From: Bacteroidales bacterium | Lineage (GTDB): Bacteria > Bacteroidota > Bacteroidia > Bacteroidales > VadinHA17 | DNA: 6,159 nt | Direction: 5' to 3' | Assembly: GCA_031285575.1 (NCBI GenBank) | Contig: JAITVX010000191.1 | Coordinates: forward strand, 1 to 6,159 | Shown: piece after piece, positions 1 through 6,052 of the stretch | How positions within the stretch are numbered: the first letter of the stretch is position 1 | How the letters are laid out: every line of letters begins with the position of its first letter | Translations under genes and position numbers: made by a program | The notes under the pieces: model-generated | Database searches by the model: none | The model's input: the letters and a program-made list of their open reading frames with translations, nothing else | What the model was told of the DNA's origin: nothing

Positions 1-77
1 AAGAACTGGAAATGGCGCATGTTGCGCAGGCTGTGGAGGTAAAGTTTAATAATTTTCATAGCTGTAAGGTTTTTTAA
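1..77 (+). other. Left edge, possible 3' end of an upstream gene
   Basis: Two plus-strand frames are open from the left edge. Frame 1 reads KNWKWRMLRRLWR and stops at TAA 40-42. Frame 3 reads ELEMAHVAQAVEVK... and stops at TAA 75-77. Either could be the tail of an upstream gene. The NWKWRM string vaguely recalls the C-terminal region of some 4-alpha-glucanotransferases, but 13 residues cannot support a name. A minus-strand gene starting at 20 and leaving to the left is also possible. A short inverted repeat (GCGCA, 3-nt loop, TGCGC, 15-27) lies inside. The stretch from 78 to 114 is A/T-rich and holds a 12-bp palindrome TTTTGCGCAAAA at 99-110, just before the repeat array. Confidence 0.2.
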
Positions 78-114
78 TAAATATTATTGAATAGAAATTT
101 TTGCGCAAAAGGCG

Positions 115-355
115 TCCCAGCTTTGTGAAAGTGTGCCGACAGCTGTTTTGAGGGTTTCCCAAAGTTGTGAAAGCATCCGGACGGTTGTTTTGAGGGCTTC
201 CCAAAGTTGTGAAAGCATGCCGACAGCTGTTTTGAAGGTTTCCCAAAGTTGTGAAAGCATGCCGACGGTTGTTTTGAGGGTTTCCCAACTTTGTGAAAGC
301 GTGCCGACAGCTGTTTTGAGGGTTTCCCAACTTTGTGAAAGCGTGCCGACGGTTG
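115..355. repeat. 42-bp tandem repeat array, five full copies plus a partial sixth
   Basis: Copies start at 115, 157, 199, 241, 283 and 325. The first five are exactly 42 bp and the sixth diverges after about 31 bp. Each unit opens with TCCCA, continues with TTGTGAAAGC and ends with a TGTTTTGAGGGTT-like block. Two sites vary in a pattern. The middle block is GACAGCTGTT in copies 1, 3 and 5 and GACGGTTG in copies 2, 4 and 6, giving an 84-bp higher-order period. The opening block is CCAAAGTTG in copies 2-4 and CCAACTTTG in copies 5-6 (CCAGCTTTG in copy 1). Because 42 is a multiple of three and the unit lacks stops in several frames, long open frames run through it on both strands, but none begins with ATG. 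There are no unique spacers, so it is not a CRISPR. Function is unknown: it may be a neutral minisatellite, a protein-binding array, or part of a small repetitive protein. Confidence 0.93.
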
Positions 356-383
356 CCGGGGCAGTAAACGCTAAGCATATTTT

Positions 384-411
384 GTAGAGCCGCAATGCAT
401 TGCGGCTCTAC
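384..411. repeat. Perfect 28-bp palindrome
   Basis: The arms GTAGAGCCGCAATG and CATTGCGGCTCTAC are exact reverse complements with no spacer, centred between 397 and 398. In RNA this would fold into a stem of about 12 bp with a 4-nt loop. No T-run follows on either strand, so an intrinsic terminator is not well supported. From memory, short dispersed palindromes that begin GTAGAG and end CTCTAC occur in many copies in Bacteroidota and cyanobacteria as REP- or MITE-like elements. This copy resembles that class, but I could not check copy number here. It starts 29 bp after the repeat array ends. Confidence 0.9.
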
Positions 412-604
412 GGCTGCAGCGAAGCCAATCCGAAGAACTGACGGTATTGCTGCAATATGTCTGTTAAAAGGTTTCAATGGTATGCAAACTTATTTTCGCA
501 GTAAAGTTAAACAAAAACTTCAGGAAACAGCATCTGCATAAATAAATTGCATGCGGCTGCGCTGCGGAATGGAAAAAAGGGGGTAATTTTTCATTCAAAG
601 TTCA
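412..604. other. Non-coding stretch upstream of the antiporter
   Basis: No credible gene, tRNA or other RNA gene is visible here. Together with the repeat array and the palindrome it makes about 580 bp without an ATG-started gene. The only small structure I can point to is an odd palindrome at 445-457 (TATTGC, one central T, GCAATA), which is operator-like but isolated. From about 480 the sequence becomes A/T-rich, with a run AAAAAAGGGGG at 573-583 ahead of the promoter-like element. Confidence 0.6.
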
Positions 605-612
605 TACATTTG
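605..612 (+). promoter_or_regulatory. Bacteroidota-type -7 promoter element
   Basis: TACATTTG matches the Bacteroidota primary sigma -7 consensus TAnnTTTG at every fixed position. It lies 49 bp before the antiporter ATG, which would give a start of transcription near 619-620 and a leader of about 42 nt. No TTG or TTTG is seen at the expected -33 spacing; that region is A- and G-rich instead. The element is therefore supported only by its core and by its position. Confidence 0.45.
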
Positions 613-637
613 CGGCACGTTAATTGAACGTGCTGCA
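611..637. promoter_or_regulatory. Imperfect 27-bp dyad, operator or leader hairpin
   Basis: The inner arms GCACGTT (615-621) and AACGTGC (627-633) are perfect complements around a 5-nt centre, AATTG. TGC (611-613) and GCA (635-637) extend the symmetry past one mismatch (G614/T634, a wobble pair in RNA). The dyad starts at the end of the TACATTTG element and ends 24 bp before the antiporter ATG. It could be an operator over the transcription start or a hairpin at the 5' end of the mRNA. No T-run follows, so it is not a typical terminator. Confidence 0.6.
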
Positions 638-661
638 AAATTTAACCATATAATATAATAT

Positions 662-2905
662 ATGTCGCATCTGCCCGATTTAATGAAAGACCTTGCGCTG
701 ATACTTATTTCTGCCGGAGTTATTACGCTTATATTTAAATGGCTCAAACAGCCTCTTGTGCTGGGTTATATTGTTGCCGGAATACTTGCAGGGCCATACA
801 TACACATATTTCCTACGGTTACAGATACCGAAAACGTTAGTGTGTGGGCAGAAATTGGCGTTGTGTTTCTGCTGTTTGCACTTGGCCTTGAGTTCAGTAT
901 AAAAAAGCTGATGAATGTTGGCGCAACTGCACTTGTTACTGCGGTTACAGAGGTTGTTTCGATGCTGGTTATCGGATATTTCATAGGCATGATGCTTGGC
1001 TGGTCGTCGATGGACAGTGTGTTCCTCGGCGGAATGCTTTCAATGTCGTCAACAACCATCATTATTAAAGCCTTCAACGATTTGGGGCTCAGAAGCCAGA
1101 AGTTTACCGGTATTGTATTCGGCACGCTGATAGTTGAAGATATTGTTGCAATATTGATGATGGTATTGCTGTCAACCATGGCCGTTACGCACGATTTTTC
1201 CGGAGGCATAATGTTCGGCAGCATACTGAAGGTTGGTTTTTTCCTCATCCTGTGGTTTGTTGTAGGCATTTACATACTGCCTGTTTTTTTCAAAAAGGCC
1301 AGAAGGCTGATGAACGACGAAACACTGCTTATCATTTCCATAGGGCTGTGCCTTGGCATGGTAACGCTGGCTGTAAAAACCGGCTTTTCGACTGCTCTCG
1401 GTGCTTTTATAATGGGCTCAATACTGGCCGAAACCATAGAAGCCGAGCAGATTGAGCATATACTGAAACCGGTAAAAGATCTTTTCGGGGCAATATTCTT
1501 TGTTTCGGTCGGCATGCTTGTCGATCCGGCGGTTCTTGTTGAATATGCGTGGCCTGTGGTTATTATAACGCTTGTTACGATAATCGGCAAGGCATGCTTC
1601 TCATCGTTCGGCGTACTGCTTTCGGGGCAAACGCTCAAAACATCTGTTCAGTCGGGCTTCAGCCTTGCGCAAATTGGCGAGTTTGCGTTTATCATTGCTT
1701 CGCTTGGCGTTTCGCTTGGCGTAATGAGCAGCTTCATATACCCTATTATAGTTGCAGTATCGGTTATCACCACCTTCACAACGCCTTATTTTATTCGCCT
1801 GGCCGAGCCGTTTGCAGTATGGCTGCACCGGGTATTGCCCGACAGAACCATTGCATACCTTAACCTCTACTCGGCCGGAACCAAAATAGTGAACCATGCC
1901 AGCGAATGGAAAGAACTTGTAAGAAACTATCTGGGGCGAATGATGGTTTATGTTGTTCTGATTATAGCAATAATACTTTTTTCATTCAGATACATAACGC
2001 CTTTTCTTATTGAGAAGATACCCGGCCTTGCCGGCACAATACTGTCGGCCGTTATCACAATACTTCTCATGTCGCCTTTTATACTGGCGCTTGCAACCAA
2101 CAAGAGCAACTCGCCCGAGCTGTTCATGAACCTGTGGAAAGACAACCGTTACAACCGCGGGCGGCTCATATTCCTCATACTGCTCAGGATATTCATAGCC
2201 GTTGCGGCAGTTACCTTTGTGCTCATACGCCTCTTCAATTTCGGATACGTGCTTGGCGCCATAATAGCACTGGCGGCGCTGGCGCTTATACTTATTTTCC
2301 GCGAAGACCTCAATCAGTATCTGAGGCTTGAAACCAACTTTCTCAGCAACCTCAACCAGCGAGAAGAAGAAGAAGAAAAGCGCTATCCGCTTAGGGCCAT
2401 GTTTAAAAGCCAGTTTAAAGACAAAAACATCCATATATCGAACCTTGTTGTTTCGCCCGATTCTCCATTCGTTGGCAAAATGCTGAAAGATTTGAACCTC
2501 AGGAACGACTATGGTGTTAATGTAATTAAAATAACACGAGGCAGCCGTCAGATTTACATACCCGGAGGTTCGGAATATATTTATCCTCAAGACAGGATTG
2601 CCGTTGTGGGAACAGACGAACAGACAGGTGCGTTTGCAGAGAAGATTGAAAACAAAAACAGTCTCTCTGCATTTCAGGAGTCTATTAAGGAAGTGGCGCT
2701 GCAGTCGCTCATTATCGACGAGCATTTTCCGTACATGGGGATGAGCATCGGCAAGTCGGAAATAGGCAGGAAGCACAACTGCCTTGTTGTAGGTATTGAA
2801 CGCGAAGGCGTATCAATAATGACCCCGCACAACACCACCGTTTTTCAGCAGGGCGACCTCGTATGGATGGTGGTCGAAAAAAACAATACAATATTGGCTC
2901 CCTGA
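662..2905 (+). CDS. CPA2-family cation:proton antiporter (KefB/KefC-like) with two TrkA_C domains
   Basis: This is an inner-membrane monovalent cation:proton antiporter of 747 residues, probably acting in K+/Na+ and pH homeostasis. Residues about 8-385 form the Na+/H+ exchanger domain. Visible family motifs are SSTTIIIKAF (129-138), the ion-site pair Glu159-Asp160 in LIVEDIVAILM, FGAIFFVSVGMLVDP (275-289) and GFSLAQIGEFAFIIASLG (332-349). Four more hydrophobic segments follow at about 427-448, 456-479, 500-523 and 527-546, beyond the usual core. After a charged linker with five consecutive Glu (568-572), two TrkA_C-like domains lie at about 588-663 and 680-742. There is no Gly-rich Rossmann motif, so the NAD-binding TrkA_N half seen in E. 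coli KefC is absent. The ATG has no Shine-Dalgarno but an A/T-rich leader, as expected in Bacteroidota. The gene seems monocistronic. Family is firm; the ion (K+ or Na+) and the ligand of the C-terminal domains are not known. Confidence 0.95.
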   Translation: MSHLPDLMKDLALILISAGVITLIFKWLKQPLVLGYIVAGILAGPYIHIFPTVTDTENVSVWAEIGVVFLLFALGLEFSIKKLMNVGATALVTAVTEVVSMLVIGYFIGMMLGWSSMDSVFLGGMLSMSSTTIIIKAFNDLGLRSQKFTGIVFGTLIVEDIVAILMMVLLSTMAVTHDFSGGIMFGSILKVGFFLILWFVVGIYILPVFFKKARRLMNDETLLIISIGLCLGMVTLAVKTGFSTALGAFIMGSILAETIEAEQIEHILKPVKDLFGAIFFVSVGMLVDPAVLVEYAWPVVIITLVTIIGKACFSSFGVLLSGQTLKTSVQSGFSLAQIGEFAFIIASLGVSLGVMSSFIYPIIVAVSVITTFTTPYFIRLAEPFAVWLHRVLPDRTIAYLNLYSAGTKIVNHASEWKELVRNYLGRMMVYVVLIIAIILFSFRYITPFLIEKIPGLAGTILSAVITILLMSPFILALATNKSNSPELFMNLWKDNRYNRGRLIFLILLRIFIAVAAVTFVLIRLFNFGYVLGAIIALAALALILIFREDLNQYLRLETNFLSNLNQREEEEEKRYPLRAMFKSQFKDKNIHISNLVVSPDSPFVGKMLKDLNLRNDYGVNVIKITRGSRQIYIPGGSEYIYPQDRIAVVGTDEQTGAFAEKIENKNSLSAFQESIKEVALQSLIIDEHFPYMGMSIGKSEIGRKHNCLVVGIEREGVSIMTPHNTTVFQQGDLVWMVVEKNNTILAP

Positions 2906-2937
2906 GCTGCAATAACTATTCTGTTCGTCGTTGCACA
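2906..2937. other. 32-bp gap between convergent genes
   Basis: The antiporter and the barrel-protein gene end tail to tail with 32 bp between their stop codons. The only symmetry is TGCAA (2908-2912) against TTGCA (2931-2935) with an 18-nt loop, and no T-run follows on either strand. I see no clear bidirectional terminator, so the two transcripts may overlap at their 3' ends. Confidence 0.5.
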
Positions 2938-5862
2938 TCAGTAGCTGCTGCTGATTGCCGTGCCGAAGATGTTGATGCTAAACAGAACGGTTAGTGCGGG
3001 TGGCGATGCGGTGTTTTTCCATGCGGCCTGTATTCCGCCAGAAAGAGTGAAGGGGAGGCGCAGTGCGTGAAAGTCGGCCAGGGCTTCAAATCCGAACGAC
3101 GAGAAGGTGGCAGCAGGCGTGTAGGCATATTCTTCAGCCGTGCCGGTGGGCCTGATGCGGTAGTGAGAGTTGTGGCGGCCGTGTGCATAGTCGCCAAAGA
3201 GAGTGCCTCGCAGCCTTTTGACATATACGAGGCCTGCAATATTTATATCGGGGTAAACAACAGGGAAACTGTAGTCGGCAGATAGGAACGTAAGGTGCCG
3301 CGATATTATGCCGGTGTATCCGCGCGGGTACGATATGCGGTTGTTTACTGCAAGGCGCGATGCTGTGGGACGTTTTTCGGTTTCGTAGCGCAGGCGCAGA
3401 CTGTTGTTTGGCAGCAGACCGGGGAAATAGAGTGCCGTGCGAAGCGATATTGAGCTGAAGTAGCGGGGCATTATGTCGTAGCGGAGGTCTATTACCTGTG
3501 CGATACGGGGGTAAATGTCGCGCAGGCTGCTGCGGTGGGTGTTTGCAAGGTAAAGCCGTCCGGCAATGGATGTGCGGCCGTTGCGGTAGCTCATGGTTTC
3601 TTCGCTGTATATTGCGCTGTTGCGGTGTTCAATACTTGCCGAGGGCTGTATGAGCTGTGAATATCGGCCGCGGTGGTAAACAAGAGGTATTCTTACTGTG
3701 GTGAGCATACGCAGACCTGTTTTTACCGGCTGCATGGAGGGGGTTATGCCCGATGGGGTGTATGTTTCCTGCTTCTGGCCTGCGTCGATTTGTGTTTCGA
3801 TTACCGGCAGCCAGCCGGCGTATTCGATTTTTGTGTGAAAAATGTTTTCGCTGTTGCGGCTGTATTCGTAGCCTGCTGTTGCGGTCAGTGTGCTGAGGCT
3901 GTTTTGCGACATTATCATTGCGCCGGGGCGTATTGACGGCTGGGTAAGGCTCAGCTCGTCGATGTTGACATAAAATGGCATCCAGCTGTGCGGGTTAACG
4001 AGGTTGCGGTGTTTTTTATATGGCTGCGGGGTGTATTGTTTGGTTGCTGCGGTGTCGGGCGGCGGTTCTGGAAAACGGTCAATAAGCAGCGATGATGCGG
4101 GTGTCTGTATGGCGTCTGCGGGCAGGTGGCGGGTGGTTTCCGTGCGGCATATTTCGTATCCTCCGGCTGTGTATGAGCTGAAGGTAACCGTGTTTCCGTA
4201 AACGGCGAGGTCTTTTACTCCGTATTTCGAGTCGGTGAGGCGCAGGGTTGCGTTACCGGGTGTTCTGAGGAATATGTTAGCGGCTCCGTCTCCGGGCATT
4301 GCCATTATATAAAGGAGTGTGTCTCCGTGCACACATGCCGACTGGATGTCGTATGGCTGATATTCGAGAGTGGTTTCCCAGGCGTGGTTTTCGAGTGAAT
4401 ATGTTATTATGCCTTCGAGGTTTCCGGCAAGCGCCAGGCAGGTTATGCGGATTCCCTTTTCATCGAACTGCGGCCGCTGAACGACTGCGTTGTCCGGCGC
4501 CGGTATTGTTTGCAGCACCGTGCCCAATTCGACGTCGATTATCACGAGGCTGTTTCTGTTGGCTGTTGTGTTTTCGGCGGCGGCAATCAGTTTTCCGTCG
4601 GGCGACATGGCCGATGCAAAGTAGCGCGATTTGCGCGAGAGACTTCTTGTTTTGCCGGTTTGCATGTCGAGTATCTTTATGTCTGAATACGTGAGATTCT
4701 CCCACCGCGGATGGCGGTTGTATTCAACCCATGTTATTTTGCCTCCGCCGTGCGAAATGGCAAGGTTGCGCATTTGTCCGGGAGTATGCAGTGTTTTTTC
4801 ACTGCCTGTTTCCGTATCTATAAGCACGAAGCCATACGGTTTGCCAAGCGATTCCTTTACGGCTGCCACTCTATTCGATGCAACCTCCACGGGACTTGAA
4901 TAGCTTATGTATTCGCCCTGCTTGCCGGGGTTGATGACGGTGTGGGCTGTGATGCTTTTCATCGATATTTCCTTGCTCCAGACGGCGGCAAGCGTGTCGA
5001 AAGTTTCGTGATACAGTTTTTTCTTCGATGTACCGGCGCTTTTCGCAAGGGAAATATTAACCGGATTGATGGTGAACGGATATTTCCCAGTAAAGTCGAG
5101 CGCACTGTTCCATACCTGCATGCCGTTTTTTGCAAGGGCGTAGGCTGTCATCTGGTATCCTGTATGGTAGTGATTGGGCACGTAGCGGGCATAGGAGCCG
5201 TTTACGGCCATGTCGTAGGAGTAAAACTGTTTACCGTCAACCGAAGCGGCTTTCAGTTCGTTGAGGAATGCCGGGTCGCGTCCTCTGCCGGATGCGGTAA
5301 GGGCTGTTTCGGCAAAAACGGCGTTTCCTTCCATGTACCATAACGGCAGCATGGCCGACAGTGCTCCGGTGAACTGCTGGCCGAATACCATGCTCATGGC
5401 TTTTGAAAATCCTTTGTTCATCGAGGTTATTTCGTAAACATGCGCTGCTTCGTGTATTGAAATCTGTTCTTTTGTGTTCCATGGTATTATGTTCTGCCCC
5501 GGAGCCGGGAATATTTCCATTCGCCCTGGCGCCCACGATACGTAGCCGTTCGTTTCGGCGGAGTAACTGTGTATTATTACCGGTATCCTGAACTTGCTGC
5601 CCGAGAAAAGCACTTCGAGGCGGGAAAAGGATTTGTCAAGCGCTTCGGCAAATAAGATGCCTTCATGCGCGTAAGATTTGGGATATATCAGCCTGAATTT
5701 TTCAGTGTCAATCTGCAGCCACTTCAGCGATGCAGGGTCCTGCCCGGTGTTGTAATACTGTGCGGCCACCGGCAGACCGGTCAATAAAACAGTTAAAGCG
5801 CCGGCAAATAAACGTAATTTCATGCCAATGCCGCAGGCATGGTATTTTGCAGATATTTTCAT
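2938..5862 (-). CDS. Outer-membrane protein: HExxH peptidase-like domain, beta-propeller and beta-barrel
   Basis: This 974-residue secreted protein has three parts. After a signal peptide (hydrophobic core about 19-34, ending VAAQ), residues about 40-300 resemble a peptidase-MA-like gluzincin domain: His137-Glu138-Ala-Ala-His141 is the zinc motif, and WYMEGNAVFAE (175-185) supplies Glu178 as the likely third ligand. Residues about 305-580 look like a TolB/PD40-type propeller, with SPDGKLIAAAE (420-430) as the clearest blade. A Pro-rich linker and the string NPHSWMPF (623-630) lead to about 335 residues of alternating beta-strand pattern ending in an aromatic residue (Tyr974), typical of an outer-membrane barrel. 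I recall proteins of this layout from Bacteroidota, mostly unnamed. Residues that would bind zinc are intact, so activity is plausible but unproven. The start at 5862 has AGGA 7 nt upstream; Met14 (ATG at 5823-5821, then KLRLF) would also give a good signal peptide and is the main alternative. Confidence 0.85.
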   Translation of the reverse strand: MKISAKYHACGIGMKLRLFAGALTVLLTGLPVAAQYYNTGQDPASLKWLQIDTEKFRLIYPKSYAHEGILFAEALDKSFSRLEVLFSGSKFRIPVIIHSYSAETNGYVSWAPGRMEIFPAPGQNIIPWNTKEQISIHEAAHVYEITSMNKGFSKAMSMVFGQQFTGALSAMLPLWYMEGNAVFAETALTASGRGRDPAFLNELKAASVDGKQFYSYDMAVNGSYARYVPNHYHTGYQMTAYALAKNGMQVWNSALDFTGKYPFTINPVNISLAKSAGTSKKKLYHETFDTLAAVWSKEISMKSITAHTVINPGKQGEYISYSSPVEVASNRVAAVKESLGKPYGFVLIDTETGSEKTLHTPGQMRNLAISHGGGKITWVEYNRHPRWENLTYSDIKILDMQTGKTRSLSRKSRYFASAMSPDGKLIAAAENTTANRNSLVIIDVELGTVLQTIPAPDNAVVQRPQFDEKGIRITCLALAGNLEGIITYSLENHAWETTLEYQPYDIQSACVHGDTLLYIMAMPGDGAANIFLRTPGNATLRLTDSKYGVKDLAVYGNTVTFSSYTAGGYEICRTETTRHLPADAIQTPASSLLIDRFPEPPPDTAATKQYTPQPYKKHRNLVNPHSWMPFYVNIDELSLTQPSIRPGAMIMSQNSLSTLTATAGYEYSRNSENIFHTKIEYAGWLPVIETQIDAGQKQETYTPSGITPSMQPVKTGLRMLTTVRIPLVYHRGRYSQLIQPSASIEHRNSAIYSEETMSYRNGRTSIAGRLYLANTHRSSLRDIYPRIAQVIDLRYDIMPRYFSSISLRTALYFPGLLPNNSLRLRYETEKRPTASRLAVNNRISYPRGYTGIISRHLTFLSADYSFPVVYPDINIAGLVYVKRLRGTLFGDYAHGRHNSHYRIRPTGTAEEYAYTPAATFSSFGFEALADFHALRLPFTLSGGIQAAWKNTASPPALTVLFSINIFGTAISSSY
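5821..5841 (-). promoter_or_regulatory. Small hairpin covering the alternative start codon
   Basis: On the minus strand, CATGCC (5841-5836) can pair with GGCATG (5826-5821) across a 9-nt loop. The second arm contains the Met14 ATG (5823-5821), so in mRNA this start would be partly hidden. A competing 5-bp stem uses GGCAT at 5832-5828. This modestly favours the upstream start at 5862, but the stem is short. Confidence 0.3.
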
Positions 5863-5988
5863 AATATAATCCTGCTGCTAAATTATAAAAACAGTGGCAA
5901 TATTTCACTCTTCTTTTAAGCATCAGTTTTGCAGGTTCATTCATAAAAAACAAAATGCTTTTTAATGGCGCAAATTCGGCATATTTTA

Positions 5989-5996
5989 TACTTTTA
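5989..5996 (+). promoter_or_regulatory. Weak Bacteroidota -7-like element
   Basis: TACTTTTA matches TAnnTTTG at all fixed positions but the last. It lies 56 bp before the lipoprotein ATG and predicts a start of transcription near 6003, where a dyad begins. No clear -33 TTTG is seen, and in A/T-rich DNA such a match arises easily by chance. Confidence 0.25.
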
Positions 5997-6002
5997 CGGC
6001 CT

Positions 6003-6023
6003 GTTGGATAGTGAGCATCCGAC
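6003..6023. promoter_or_regulatory. Imperfect 21-bp dyad upstream of the lipoprotein gene
   Basis: GTTGGAT (6003-6009) and ATCCGAC (6017-6023) are complementary at six of seven positions, with one pair that would be G-U in RNA, around a 7-nt centre. The dyad ends 29 bp before the ATG. Its place just after a -7-like element repeats the arrangement seen before the antiporter. It could be an operator or a leader hairpin. Confidence 0.35.
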
Positions 6024-6052
6024 GTGCAGTGCGCATATATATCTATTTTATT

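Larger units (their letters stand above)
5863..6052. other. Divergent intergenic region
   Basis: These 190 bp must hold the promoters of both the minus-strand barrel protein and the plus-strand lipoprotein. The region is A/T-rich. On the minus strand the leader TAGCAGCAGGATTATATT precedes the ATG at 5862. On the plus strand a promoter-like element and a dyad, listed separately, lie 57 to 30 bp before the lipoprotein start. No small gene or RNA gene is recognisable. Confidence 0.6.

Noticed and set aside
115..355. CRISPR array
   Set aside because: The units are contiguous 42-bp repeats with no unique spacers between them, and no cas genes are nearby.
133..387. Plus-strand protein of 84 residues through the repeat
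   Set aside because: It starts at GTG without a recognisable ribosome site and consists almost only of the repeat, which is open in several frames on both strands.
84..395. Minus-strand protein of 103 residues through the repeat
   Set aside because: It starts at TTG inside the 28-bp palindrome and has no independent support; the longer minus frame at 46-477 also starts at TTG.
384..411. Intrinsic terminator
   Set aside because: The palindrome is perfect, but no T-run follows on either strand and no clear gene ends just before it.
1982..2776. Minus-strand open frame of 264 residues inside the antiporter
   Set aside because: It is antisense to a convincing membrane-protein gene with intact motifs, and shows no domain or signal of its own.
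2908..2935. Bidirectional terminator between the convergent genes
   Set aside because: Only 5-bp arms with an 18-nt loop and no T-run on either side.
4299..4694. Plus-strand open frame of 131 residues
   Set aside because: It is antisense to the propeller region of the barrel protein, rich in Arg and Cys, and without a leader signal.
4942..5343. Plus-strand open frame of 133 residues
   Set aside because: It lies wholly inside the barrel-protein gene on the other strand, in its peptidase-domain region, and its translation is Cys-rich with no family resemblance: a shadow.
5878..5885. Minus-strand -7 element TAATTTAG for the barrel protein
   Set aside because: It has one mismatch to TAnnTTTG and no TTG at 17-23 bp upstream (the nearest is 12 bp away), in A/T-rich DNA where such matches are common.
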